Shown here: piece after piece, positions 7,033-15,672 of the stretch
Layout: every line of letters begins with the position of its first letter
How positions within the stretch are numbered: position 1 is the stretch's first letter
Origin: Negativicoccus succinicivorans
GTDB lineage: Bacteria; Bacillota; Negativicutes; Veillonellales; Negativicoccaceae
Direction of reading: 5' to 3'
Assembly (NCBI RefSeq): GCF_014207605.1
Contig: NZ_JACHHI010000001.1
Coordinates: 186,001 to 250,000 of the forward strand
Length of the DNA: 64,000 nucleotides
Notes under the pieces: model-generated
What the model saw: only the letters and a program-made list of their open reading frames with translations
The model's database searches: none
Told to the model about the DNA's origin: nothing
Translations under genes and position numbers: made by a program

Positions 7033-8067
7033 TCATAATAAATCGTTTTCCAAAATGTATTCCGCAATCTGCAGTGTATTTAAAGCAGCTCCTTTACGAA
7101 TCTGGTCGCCGGAAATCCACAGATTTAGTGCATTGGGATCGTACAAGTCTTTGCGCAGGCGCCCGACGCTGACATCGTTTTTAAAAGAAGTATCCAACGG
7201 CATCGGATATTGCATCTGCTGCGGGTCATCACAGACGACGACGCCCGGCATCGCGCTCAAGGCCTCTCGCACGGCGGCAACTTCCAACGGTTTTTCCGTT
7301 TTTACACGAACCGACATGGCATGACTACGCATAACCGGTACCCGTACCGTGGTCGGTGCCACCGCAATGGTGTCATCGTGCAGAACCTTATGCGTTTCAT
7401 TGACCATTTTCATTTCTTCCTTGGTATAGTCGTTATCCAGAAAGACATCAATTTGTGGAATCAAATTATAAGCGATCTGGTAATGGGTATCAAGGCTGGC
7501 AACCGGTAAATAATTTGCTTGGGGCGTTTCGCCGTTAACGATAGCTTCCACCTGTTTTGTCAATTCTTCCATGCCTTCTTTGCCGGCACCGGATACCGCT
7601 TGATAAGTACTGACGACAATTTCCTTAATCGGCGATAAATCATGAATCGGCTTCAACGCCATCAACATAATAATGGTTGAACAATTCGGATTGGCAATAA
7701 TGCCTTGTTGCGCTTTGACGTCCTCCGGGTTAATTTCAGGAATGACCAAAGGTACATTGGGATCCATCCGAAATGTACTCGAATTATCAATAACAATGGC
7801 GCCGCGTTTTGCCGCCTCCGGAGCAAGAGTTTTGCTGACACTGCCACCGGCAAAAAGAGCGATATCGATATCATTAAATGAATCGGGAGTAGCTTCTTCT
7901 ACGATAATTTTTTTACCTTTTACGGTAAGCTCCTTGCCGGCCGAACGTTTCGATGCCAATAATTTTAATTCGCTATATGGAAAATTACGTTCTTCAATAA
8001 GCTGAATAAATTCCTGTCCTACTGCGCCGGTAGCACCTAAAATAGCAACACGTGCGTTACTGATCAT
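7033..8067 (-). CDS. asd: Aspartate-semialdehyde dehydrogenase
   Basis: A 344-residue NADP-dependent enzyme that reduces aspartyl phosphate to aspartate semialdehyde, the branch point to lysine/diaminopimelate, threonine and methionine. The nucleotide motif GATGAVGQEF is at residues 11-20 and the catalytic Cys129 is in NPNCST. GAGKEGMEEL is the typical Gram-positive-type motif. It lies between dapB (11-base gap) and dapA. The threonine branch (hom, thrB) is encoded at 27.5-29.7 kb. Confidence 0.97.
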   Translation of the reverse strand: MISNARVAILGATGAVGQEFIQLIEERNFPYSELKLLASKRSAGKELTVKGKKIIVEEATPDSFNDIDIALFAGGSVSKTLAPEAAKRGAIVIDNSSTFRMDPNVPLVIPEINPEDVKAQQGIIANPNCSTIIMLMALKPIHDLSPIKEIVVSTYQAVSGAGKEGMEELTKQVEAIVNGETPQANYLPVASLDTHYQIAYNLIPQIDVFLDNDYTKEEMKMVNETHKVLHDDTIAVAPTTVRVPVMRSHAMSVRVKTEKPLEVAAVREALSAMPGVVVCDDPQQMQYPMPLDTSFKNDVSVGRLRKDLYDPNALNLWISGDQIRKGAALNTLQIAEYILENDLL

Positions 8068-8078
8068 GGAGGACCTCC

Positions 8079-8870
8079 CTATCCCAGATAATGTTCCAAA
8101 CCATATGTCAGCCCCGGGAATTGACTGATCTTTTTACAAGCAAGCAAAACTCCCGGCATAAATGATTTACGATCCAACGAATCGTGACGCAAGGTGACGA
8201 TTTCGCCGGTACCACCGAAAAGAACTTCCTGATGGGCAACGTAACCGGGCAAACGAACGCTATGGATATGTACATCCTCAACGACACCACCACGCGCACC
8301 TACTAAACTTTCCTGCGTTTTGTCGAGAGCCGGTGCCTGTGTTCTTGCCTTGGCAATTTTTTCTGCAGTAAGGCGCGCGGTTCCGGAAGGCGCGTCGTAT
8401 TTTTGATTATGATGCAACTCAATGATTTCCGCATTCGGAAAGTATTTTGCCATCAATTCACTGGCTTGCATCAATAGTACTGCGCCGAGAGAAAAATTAG
8501 GTGCCACTAAAACACCTACTCTCTTTTCACTGGCAATTTTGGCTAATGCATCGCGTTCGTCAGCAGTGAGACCGGTCGTCCCGATGACAATATTGGTTCC
8601 ATGCTGTAACGTCGTTTTGGCATTTTCAAAAACAACCTTCGGACTTGTAAAATCGACAACTACATCGGGGCTTGTTGCCTCCAATGCAGCTTGTAAATCA
8701 TCCATAATTACTACTTGGCAATCGTCATTATTGACAATTTCCGCTACCGGCATACCCGCATTGGACACGTCTACGGCACCGACCAATTGCAATTCTGAAT
8801 CTTGCCAAACCGCATTTACCACTTCGCGGCCCATGCGTCCTCCGGCACCGCAAACTAAAACAGTGGTCAT
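8079..8870 (-). CDS. dapB: 4-hydroxy-tetrahydrodipicolinate reductase
   Basis: A 263-residue NAD(P)H-dependent reductase acting after DapA. The nucleotide motif GAGGRMGREV is at residues 8-17, the catalytic His pair and Lys are in LHHNQKYDAPSGTA near 152-165. The start at 8870 is chosen because GAGGTG lies six bases upstream; a longer frame from 8888 would begin inside that SD. It is the first gene of the dapB-asd-dapA operon. Confidence 0.96.
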   Translation of the reverse strand: MTTVLVCGAGGRMGREVVNAVWQDSELQLVGAVDVSNAGMPVAEIVNNDDCQVVIMDDLQAALEATSPDVVVDFTSPKVVFENAKTTLQHGTNIVIGTTGLTADERDALAKIASEKRVGVLVAPNFSLGAVLLMQASELMAKYFPNAEIIELHHNQKYDAPSGTARLTAEKIAKARTQAPALDKTQESLVGARGGVVEDVHIHSVRLPGYVAHQEVLFGGTGEIVTLRHDSLDRKSFMPGVLLACKKISQFPGLTYGLEHYLG

Positions 8871-8910
8871 AATTGTCACCTCATTCATGATTATTTCTCA
8901 TTTATACTAT

Positions 8911-8920
8911 ATTATAACAT
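8911..8920 (-). promoter_or_regulatory. dapB operon promoter (extended -10)
   Basis: On the minus strand TGTTATAAT reads as an extended -10 (TATAAT = plus 8916-8911). No strong -35 is seen at 17 bases. It lies about 40 bases upstream of the dapB start. Confidence 0.6.
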
Positions 8921-8975
8921 AGATTTTACGCGGAAAATCCTTGTATACAAAGGTAATCCGTAAATAAAAATGAAA

Positions 8976-9006
8976 CAAAAAAGCGAAAACAATGTTTCGC
9001 TTTTTT
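8976..9006 (-). terminator. Terminator after recN
   Basis: Twelve-base inverted repeat (8977-8988 and 8995-9006), core AGCGAAA / TTTCGCT with a six-base loop and A/T tracts. On the minus strand it ends the long efp-to-recN block. Confidence 0.82.
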
Positions 9007-9015
9007 AGCAGGTTC

Positions 9016-10698
9016 TTATGATTTGTTTTTTGCACGGAAATACTGCAACCAGCGCGTTACCGTATCTAATGTTGTGCCCGTAAACCGATCCCCTTCAATT
9101 AACCGAGCCAACTCCTGCGCACGTTCTGATTCCGGAATCGATACCAAGTGCGTTTGGGTACGTCCCCCGCTGCTTTCCTTGTAAAGGTGGTAATGCGTTT
9201 GTGCAATTGCTGCGGTCTGTGCCAAATGCGTAATGCATATTACTTGGGTATGCTGTCCCAGAGTATGAATTCTCTCTGCTACGCGTAGCGCCGCGTTACC
9301 GCTGATGCCGACGTCGATTTCATCCAAAACAAGCGTCGGCAAGTCCATTTGCGCCGCAAGAACCGTTTTTAAGGCCAGTGAAATTCGTGCCAATTCTCCC
9401 CCTGAACCAACCTCACTGAGTGATTTTGGCGGCTCACCGACATTAGCGCTAAACACAAGCTCTGCCTCAGCTAAGCCTTGCGGAGTTAACGTATCTCCGG
9501 GAATGAGAGAATATGACAAGTTGCCATTCGGTAAATCCAAATCGCGCAATGCGATTTCGATTTCTCCGCTTAGTTCCGCCGCAGCGCGATATCGTGTTTC
9601 ATTCCAAGCATCTCTGGCCGTCTGGGCCTCTTGAAAAGCGGCCGCTGCAGCTTGTGCTAATGCGTCACCGGTTTCCTGCGCATTTTCAAGCTCCATAATC
9701 TTTTTTTGTATGATCGCTTGGTAAACAAGAATCTCTTCCAGTGTATCGCCGTATTTTAATCGCAAGTCTCTTAAAAGCTGGGCCCGTTCCTGCAACTGAT
9801 CCAACCGCTCCGGAGAGTACTCGATTGTATAAAGACTCTCCTGTAAATTACGTGCGACCTCTTCTACATTATAAAAAGCAGTCTCCAAGGTCTGCACGGA
9901 AGCCAACAATGCCTCATCGAAGCTACTCGCCTTTTGCAACTCGTTTAATGCTTGTGAAATTGTTTCCAGGCTTCCTCCGGAAGCATTCAATAATTGACTT
10001 GCCATTTGCAATGCGGCCGTGATCTTTTCCGCATGCGTCAGTCGTTTAATTTCCGCTTCGATATCCGTATCCTTTTCAGGATTGATTTTAACGGCAGAGA
10101 TCTCTCTTACTTCTTTATTTAAACGTGCTAGAAGTGTTTCACGCTCCTCTTCCTGCTCTAAAAATTTACGCTGACGTTGGACCGCTTGCTGCCAAGTTTG
10201 ATAGGCTTTGTGATAAATTTCTTCCGGTTGTCGACCGTCACGATTGAAGGTATCCAGCACATGTAGCTGGTATCGATCGGATTGCAATTTCAAATTGTCG
10301 TTTTGCCCGTGAATATCGACCAATAATGATCCTAAACCTGCAAGGGTTCGCAAGGAAGTGAGCATACCGTTAACCAGAATTTGTCCTTTACCGGTTTGCG
10401 ATAAACGTCGAGAAATGATTAATGGCTCGTCATCGGCCAGTGGTATATTTTGTTCATTACAATAGGTTTGAACAGAAGGCATATCCGTGACATCAAATTG
10501 AGCGGTCACAAAAAACTCTTTTGTATCGGTTCGAACATAATCGACGGCGGCGCGATCTCCCAATGCGATTCCCAATGCATCTAAAAGAATCGACTTGCCG
10601 GCACCGGTTTCGCCGGTAAAAACCGTTACGCCTTCCTTAAATTCAATATCCAGTTGTTCTATGAGCGCAAAATTGCGAATATGTAACGACTGGAGCAC
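9016..10698 (-). CDS. recN: DNA repair protein RecN
   Basis: A 560-residue SMC-like ATPase for double-strand-break repair. The Walker A motif GETGAGKS is at residues 29-36, a long central coiled-coil region follows, then the ABC signature LSEVGSGGELARI and Walker B LPTLVLDEIDVGI near the C terminus. It starts six bases after argR, the usual argR-recN pairing. In spore formers spoIVB and spo0A follow recN; here a terminator follows at once. Confidence 0.97.
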   Translation of the reverse strand: MLQSLHIRNFALIEQLDIEFKEGVTVFTGETGAGKSILLDALGIALGDRAAVDYVRTDTKEFFVTAQFDVTDMPSVQTYCNEQNIPLADDEPLIISRRLSQTGKGQILVNGMLTSLRTLAGLGSLLVDIHGQNDNLKLQSDRYQLHVLDTFNRDGRQPEEIYHKAYQTWQQAVQRQRKFLEQEEERETLLARLNKEVREISAVKINPEKDTDIEAEIKRLTHAEKITAALQMASQLLNASGGSLETISQALNELQKASSFDEALLASVQTLETAFYNVEEVARNLQESLYTIEYSPERLDQLQERAQLLRDLRLKYGDTLEEILVYQAIIQKKIMELENAQETGDALAQAAAAAFQEAQTARDAWNETRYRAAAELSGEIEIALRDLDLPNGNLSYSLIPGDTLTPQGLAEAELVFSANVGEPPKSLSEVGSGGELARISLALKTVLAAQMDLPTLVLDEIDVGISGNAALRVAERIHTLGQHTQVICITHLAQTAAIAQTHYHLYKESSGGRTQTHLVSIPESERAQELARLIEGDRFTGTTLDTVTRWLQYFRAKNKS

Positions 10699-10704
10699 AG
10701 CAGC

Positions 10705-11166
10705 TCACGCCTCTCGTAAAAATGAATACAGACGATCTTTTACTTTCTTCGGATCTTTTCCTTCCGAAACGACCAAAAGGATAGTATCATCCCCTGCAAT
10801 CGTACCAACAATTTCCTGAATATCGGTATTATCCAAGGCATAGGCCACTGCTTGGGCAGAGCCGGGTAACGTTTGAATTACGACCAGATTACCGCTGTAC
10901 TGAATACTGGTAATAGTTCCTTGAAATAAGCTGATAAACCGATCTTTTGCAAATAATGCCGGCTGCTCGGGGGAAACTGCATAACGGTAACGACCGTCTT
11001 CCGTTGGTATTTTAATAAGCATCAGCTCTTTGATATCTCGTGAGATCGTAGCCTGCGTTACACTGACACCCTCATCAGCAAGTGCTGCTGCCAACTCTTC
11101 TTGTGTTTCAATAACTTCTTTTTGAATAATATCCCGTATTTTCGCGTAACGATATTTTTTCTTCAT
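10705..11166 (-). CDS. argR: Arginine repressor ArgR/AhrC
   Basis: A 153-residue regulator. The N-terminal winged helix contains TQEELAAALADEGVSVTQAT and ISRDIKEL, and the C-terminal hexamerisation and arginine-binding domain contains GTIAGDDTILLV. It controls arginine synthesis and breakdown genes elsewhere. No clear ARG box was looked for successfully in this window. Its ATG at 11166 lies 29 bases after nadK. Confidence 0.96.
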   Translation of the reverse strand: MKKKYRYAKIRDIIQKEVIETQEELAAALADEGVSVTQATISRDIKELMLIKIPTEDGRYRYAVSPEQPALFAKDRFISLFQGTITSIQYSGNLVVIQTLPGSAQAVAYALDNTDIQEIVGTIAGDDTILLVVSEGKDPKKVKDRLYSFLREA

Positions 11167-11195
11167 GTTCTAAAATCCCGTCCATTCTATAGCAA

Positions 11196-12083
11196 CTATT
11201 GCGCAGCGTGATAAATAGATTTGGTTAATTTGGGGAATAATAAGCGGAAGAAATTTTGATTGGAAAAGTAAACAAAAGGTAATGAATTTGGATGTCTAGT
11301 GATCAAAAGCTTCTTTTCATTCGTGAAATAAAAAGATTCGTTGCCGTCAATGGATGCATACAGGTGTCGTTCCCGTTCCGGCATGGTGATGGTGACTTCG
11401 TCATCGGCATTCAGCATCAGCGGCGAGCTCTTCAAAAGATGTGGACAAATCGGAATGACCATCATATTAGTTAAATTAGGATGCATGATCGGGCCACCGC
11501 AGGATAGCGCATAACCGGTAGAGCCGGTTGCGGTTGAGACGATAATGCCGTCAGCGGGGTACTCTTCTACAAACACGTCGTTAACATATAAGCGCAATCT
11601 GGCCATACGTCCCGGCCGGCTGCGACCGATTACCACTTCATTCATGGCGGCGGGAAGCTGCTGAACTTGACCGCTTTCGTGCAGAATGGCCGAAGCTAAA
11701 AGACTGCGGTGCCAGATTTTATAATCGCCCGCTTTGATTTGTTCCAGACGTGTATCCAATTCGTCCGGTTCAATCATATTTAAAAAGCCCAGCTCTCCTA
11801 AATTAACACCGCAAAGCGGAATATCATACGGCAGTAACAACTTGGCTACGCTGATTAATGTACCATCGCCGCCGAGCGTAAATGCCATATCCATAGAGTC
11901 CTGCATTTCCTGCAAAGAAGCCCAGCGATTATCGGTGAAATGGTACTCTCGCTGCTGCGCTTCTTCACGATAAGAATCAATGATGTAGAAATCTATATCC
12001 GCATTCTTCAAGTGTTTGCACAAATCATTGACATGATGCTCTATATTTTTTTTGGATAAATTTGGAAAAATTCCTACCAGCAT
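11196..12083 (-). CDS. nadK: NAD kinase
   Basis: A 295-residue ATP/polyphosphate-NAD kinase making NADP. The GGDGT motif is at residues 71-75, and the substrate motif ADGIIVSTATGSTGYALS is near 180-197. It lies in the conserved tlyA-nadK-argR-recN order with a 15-base gap after tlyA. Confidence 0.96.
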   Translation of the reverse strand: MLVGIFPNLSKKNIEHHVNDLCKHLKNADIDFYIIDSYREEAQQREYHFTDNRWASLQEMQDSMDMAFTLGGDGTLISVAKLLLPYDIPLCGVNLGELGFLNMIEPDELDTRLEQIKAGDYKIWHRSLLASAILHESGQVQQLPAAMNEVVIGRSRPGRMARLRLYVNDVFVEEYPADGIIVSTATGSTGYALSCGGPIMHPNLTNMMVIPICPHLLKSSPLMLNADDEVTITMPERERHLYASIDGNESFYFTNEKKLLITRHPNSLPFVYFSNQNFFRLLFPKLTKSIYHAAQ

Positions 12084-12098
12084 AATGATTAACCTTTC

Positions 12099-12890
12099 TT
12101 ACTGCGTCAGCTGTATGATCGTCTGTTGCCAATTAAAAAAGTTCGGTGACGGTACTTCCTTACGCAGCCATGTTAAAAATTCTCGATTACCGTCTGCTCC
12201 GCGAATCGGCGAATCTGTTAAACCCCAAATGAAAAATCCCAACTGTTCAATGTCCGATAAAACGTTAATCAGCACTTCGCGATGAACGGCAGACGATTTA
12301 ATGACACCGCCTTTACCTACTTTTTCCGGTCCAGCTTCAAACTGCGGCTTGATTAAAATCACAGCATCGCCGCTATCTTTCAATAATGGATATGCGGGCG
12401 GCAATACTTTTGTGACAGAAATGAATGAAACATCGCAACCAACGAAATCAAGCGGCTCTGGAATCAGATCAGCGGTAACGTCACGCATATTAGTGCGCTC
12501 CAGATTGACGACTTGCGGAGAATTACGCAAGGACCATGCCAACTGCCCATACCCCACATCGACTGCATACACCTTCGCCGCCCCATGTTGAAGAGCGCAA
12601 TCGGTAAAGCCCCCGGTAGAGGCCCCGATATCAAGCATAATTTTACCATCCAACGGTAATGAAAATACTTCTAACCCTTTTTCCAGTTTGAGCCCACCAC
12701 GACCGACATAGCGAAGAGGCGGCTTGCGCAGACGAATGGCTGCGGTCAAATTGACTTTCGTCCCCGGCTTATCAATCGGTACATCGTCCACCAGGACATC
12801 TCCCGTCATAATATACCGGCGTGCTTTTTCACGACTTGTAAAGAAACCTTTATTAACCAGCAAGAGGTCTAATCGTTCCTTGGATTTCAT
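12099..12890 (-). CDS. tlyA: TlyA family rRNA (cytidine-2'-O)-methyltransferase
   Basis: A 263-residue protein with an N-terminal S4 RNA-binding domain (about residues 4-60; ERLDLLLVNKGFFTSREKAR) and a C-terminal FtsJ-like methyltransferase with the SAM motif LDIGASTGGFTD. TlyA proteins 2'-O-methylate ribosomal RNA; some homologues were called hemolysins. It starts just after the DUF212 gene ends (1-base gap). Confidence 0.94.
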   Translation of the reverse strand: MKSKERLDLLLVNKGFFTSREKARRYIMTGDVLVDDVPIDKPGTKVNLTAAIRLRKPPLRYVGRGGLKLEKGLEVFSLPLDGKIMLDIGASTGGFTDCALQHGAAKVYAVDVGYGQLAWSLRNSPQVVNLERTNMRDVTADLIPEPLDFVGCDVSFISVTKVLPPAYPLLKDSGDAVILIKPQFEAGPEKVGKGGVIKSSAVHREVLINVLSDIEQLGFFIWGLTDSPIRGADGNREFLTWLRKEVPSPNFFNWQQTIIQLTQ

Positions 12891-12891
12891 A

Positions 12892-13347
12892 TCAATACCA
12901 CAGGTAGTAAGAATACGCTACCGCAATTCCCAACAATGCGCCGGCAAAAACCTCCAAGGGTGTATGCCCAAGCAGTTCTTTAAACTTCACATCATTAAAT
13001 GGGTGCCCTGCCATAAATTCATGAATTAATTCATTCAGAAATTTAGCCTGTTTACCGGCCGCACGACGCACTCCGGCGGCATCGTACATCACGATGGTGG
13101 CAAAAAAGAAAGCCAGCGCGAAGAGATTGGAGCTGATTCCTTCCTGAATGCCGATCGAACAGCAGAGAGCCACTACCAAAGCACTATGTGAACTCGGCAT
13201 ACCGCCGGATCCGACCAAGCGCTCAACATCAAAGCGATGATGTTTTACTAAAAATAAAATAACTTTTATAACTTGCGCAATAAGCCATGCGCTAAAAGCG
13301 GAGAGAAATACGACATTGCTTGCAATATCGCGAATGTATAATTCCAA
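12892..13347 (-). CDS. DUF212 divergent PAP2-family membrane protein
   Basis: A 151-residue integral membrane protein with about four hydrophobic segments and the motif GSGGMPSSHSALV, typical of the divergent PAP2 (YuiD-like) family. The phosphatase-type Ser-His is kept, but no activity is established for the family. The start is a TTG at 13347 with an AGGAGA SD. Its place between ispA and tlyA, next to prenyl diphosphate synthesis, may hint at a polyprenyl-phosphate role; this is inference. Confidence 0.88.
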   Translation of the reverse strand: MELYIRDIASNVVFLSAFSAWLIAQVIKVILFLVKHHRFDVERLVGSGGMPSSHSALVVALCCSIGIQEGISSNLFALAFFFATIVMYDAAGVRRAAGKQAKFLNELIHEFMAGHPFNDVKFKELLGHTPLEVFAGALLGIAVAYSYYLWY

Positions 13348-13359
13348 ATCTATTTCTCC

Positions 13360-14244
13360 TTACATCGTTCTTCGTAACAAATAATCAGGAAACTGTGCTA
13401 AATAAGTATTTTGTAAATTCAATTTGCTTACTATTTTAACCGCTTTTTGCGCTTCTAATTGCGCCCGTTCCTGTGCTCCCTCCAAACCAAGCAGCTGTAC
13501 ATACGTAGACTTAGACTGCTTTTCGTCCTGACCGATACGTTTGCCGAGTTGTTTTTCATCACCGATTTTATCTAAAATGTCATCGACAATTTGAAACAGT
13601 AAGCCGAGACGATCTCCTAGCGCAGCAAGCTTGGCTTGTTCTTCTGCATCGATCGCAGCAATAACGCCAGCCATTACCAATGGAGCAGTGATGAGGCGCC
13701 CGGTTTTAAGTGCATCCATTAATCGCAGTTGCGAAAGAGTTTGGGCATGTCCTTCCGCTTGCATATCAATAATTTGTCCGCCTACCATCCCGTCGGGACC
13801 GGCTGCTTTTGCCAAAATTTGCACTAATTGTAAACGGATAGTTGGCAAAATGTTTTCGGATTTGGCTATAATTTCAAAGGCTACTGTTAACAGTCCGTCC
13901 CCTGCCAGCGTCGCAATAGCAGGCGTAAATTTTTTGTGATTGGTCAGCCTGCCGCGACGATAATCATCATCATCCATACATGGTAAATCATCGTGAATCA
14001 ATGAATAGGTATGCACACATTCAATGGCTGCAGCGATATTTAAATACGGATCCAAGGGAACATCAAATGCTTCCAGTGTGCTGAGGAAGAGAATGGGGCG
14101 AACGCGTTTACCGCCCCCCAAGAGGCTATAGTTCATTGCTTCAAACAACACTTTATAGGCATCATCTTGCGGCTTCAAAAGTGTGTACAGAGCAGTTTCA
14201 ACAGCCTCTTTTCGTGTCTCTAAATAATGTTCAAATGGAATCAT
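13360..14244 (-). CDS. ispA: Farnesyl/geranylgeranyl diphosphate synthase
   Basis: A 294-residue trans-prenyltransferase. The first Asp-rich motif DDLPCMD is at residues 85-91, the second, DDILD, near 221-225, and GGGKRVRP near 43. It builds farnesyl diphosphate for undecaprenyl and quinone synthesis. The ATG at 14244 with a GGAG SD is chosen over an upstream frame start at 14310, because this gives a 14-base overlap with xseB and the family length. Confidence 0.95.
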   Translation of the reverse strand: MIPFEHYLETRKEAVETALYTLLKPQDDAYKVLFEAMNYSLLGGGKRVRPILFLSTLEAFDVPLDPYLNIAAAIECVHTYSLIHDDLPCMDDDDYRRGRLTNHKKFTPAIATLAGDGLLTVAFEIIAKSENILPTIRLQLVQILAKAAGPDGMVGGQIIDMQAEGHAQTLSQLRLMDALKTGRLITAPLVMAGVIAAIDAEEQAKLAALGDRLGLLFQIVDDILDKIGDEKQLGKRIGQDEKQSKSTYVQLLGLEGAQERAQLEAQKAVKIVSKLNLQNTYLAQFPDYLLRRTM

Positions 14245-14470
14245 TGCCGACTCCGTCCTGTACACTTTGTAAAGCAGTGAGTTCGCTGCGGTAGCTTTCC
14301 GCAAGTTCACCGTATTCCGTCAACAGGCTGTCTCCGACACGAGCAAGTTCAGTACCTTCTTTAAATAAGGCAAGCGCCTGCTCCAATGTGAGCTCACCGC
14401 TTTCCAATGTCGAAGTGATTTCCGTCAGTCGTTGCATGATTTTTTCAAAATCCTTAGATTCAGAATTCAT
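14231..14470 (-). CDS. xseB: Exodeoxyribonuclease VII small subunit
   Basis: A 79-residue helical protein of the XseB family, with the motif LTEITSTLESGELTLEQALALF near residues 15-36. It pairs with XseA to form exonuclease VII. Its start overlaps the xseA stop by four bases, and its end overlaps ispA. Confidence 0.94.
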   Translation of the reverse strand: MNSESKDFEKIMQRLTEITSTLESGELTLEQALALFKEGTELARVGDSLLTEYGELAESYRSELTALQSVQDGVGNDSI

Positions 14471-15672
14471 CGCTTTAAAATCTCCTTCACTTCCGCTACG
14501 ATGCTCACTTTTTCACCAATAATCGTAAGTTCTTCGCCAAGGTGACATTCGGTAAGCGCGGTAAGGCGATGTTGGTTTTGCTCCAACCAAAAGTAACCGT
14601 TACGAAACATTTCTTCAGGAGACAACTGCATCAGTTTCCGCGTTTGCTCCTGTTGACGACTCTTTTCTTTTTCATATAATGATTGCGCTGCTAAAAATAA
14701 ACGCCATTTTTGTCGTTGCCAAATTTGAGCTGATACTAAATGGCTTTGGGTCACTCCGGTTTGAGCAAACTTCCGAACGAGTTGATGCCATTGGTAAGTA
14801 CGCTGTTTATCATAATATTGCCAAGCAGTCAACAAGCGTTGCAGAGTATGCTGAAAGGCAACGGCGATCTCCGTCAATGCAGGAACAGCAAGTTGCGCGG
14901 CATGCGTCGGCGTCGCGGCACGAACGTCAGTGACCAAATCAAGCAACGGGTGGTCGTTTTCATGACCGATTGCTGAAATCGTCGGAATACGCGACTGGAA
15001 CGCTGCGGTCAAAACCGTTTCATTGTCATACGGTGCAAGTTCTGCCTGTGAACCTCCTCCGCGAGCAATAATTAATATATCGCAAAGTTCCTTTTCTGCA
15101 TTGGCAGATATAATAGCATCCGCAATTTCCTGCGCCGCCTCGGCGCCTTGTACACGTGTCGGAAATACGGTAATCTTCACGAGTGGATTACGCTGGCTGA
15201 TCATACGTTTCAAATCATGCAAAACCGCACCTTCCGGAGAAGTCACAATACCGATCCGCGAAGGATGAGTCGGTAATTTTCGCTTGCGTTCCCATGCGAA
15301 AAAGCCTCGAGCACGTAAGTCTTCCACCATTTTTTCTCGTGCCAATGTTTGTGCGGATTTACCTTTAATATTTACACGATCGGCAACCAACCTCAAGCTT
15401 TGGTATGCTGACTGATAGTTCAGATTACCTGAAACAACTACCGTTGCGCCGACCTGGATCATCTTTTCAAATAAACGTGCTTTACTTGCCCAAAGCACAC
15501 AACTGATACGAGATGATGTTGCAGGGTCTTCCAATGAGAAAAAAAGATGCCCTCGCGCCGAACGTCCTGTTTCCGCTACTACGCCTTCAATCCATAATGA
15601 TTGCAGGAGATAATCCGTATTTATTTTTTTCTCGAGGTAGGATGTTACTTCCGCTACTGTTTGAATGCGCAT
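14467..15672 (-). CDS. xseA: Exodeoxyribonuclease VII large subunit
   Basis: A 401-residue nuclease subunit with an N-terminal OB fold (WIEGVVAETGRSARGHLFFS), then the catalytic domain with RIGIVTSPEGAVLHDL, IIARGGGSQAELAPYDNE and IPTISAIGHE. It degrades single-stranded DNA to oligonucleotides with XseB. It overlaps the TsaD-like gene by 19 bases. Confidence 0.96.
   Translation of the reverse strand: MRIQTVAEVTSYLEKKINTDYLLQSLWIEGVVAETGRSARGHLFFSLEDPATSSRISCVLWASKARLFEKMIQVGATVVVSGNLNYQSAYQSLRLVADRVNIKGKSAQTLAREKMVEDLRARGFFAWERKRKLPTHPSRIGIVTSPEGAVLHDLKRMISQRNPLVKITVFPTRVQGAEAAQEIADAIISANAEKELCDILIIARGGGSQAELAPYDNETVLTAAFQSRIPTISAIGHENDHPLLDLVTDVRAATPTHAAQLAVPALTEIAVAFQHTLQRLLTAWQYYDKQRTYQWHQLVRKFAQTGVTQSHLVSAQIWQRQKWRLFLAAQSLYEKEKSRQQEQTRKLMQLSPEEMFRNGYFWLEQNQHRLTALTECHLGEELTIIGEKVSIVAEVKEILKR

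Noticed and set aside
8422..8922. 166-codon plus-strand frame over dapB
   Set aside because: Antisense to dapB, no family motif and no promoter or SD of its own.
13360..14310. Long start for the prenyl diphosphate synthase at 14310
   Set aside because: The extra 22 codons run through the end of xseB and lack family similarity; the ATG at 14244 has a GGAG SD.
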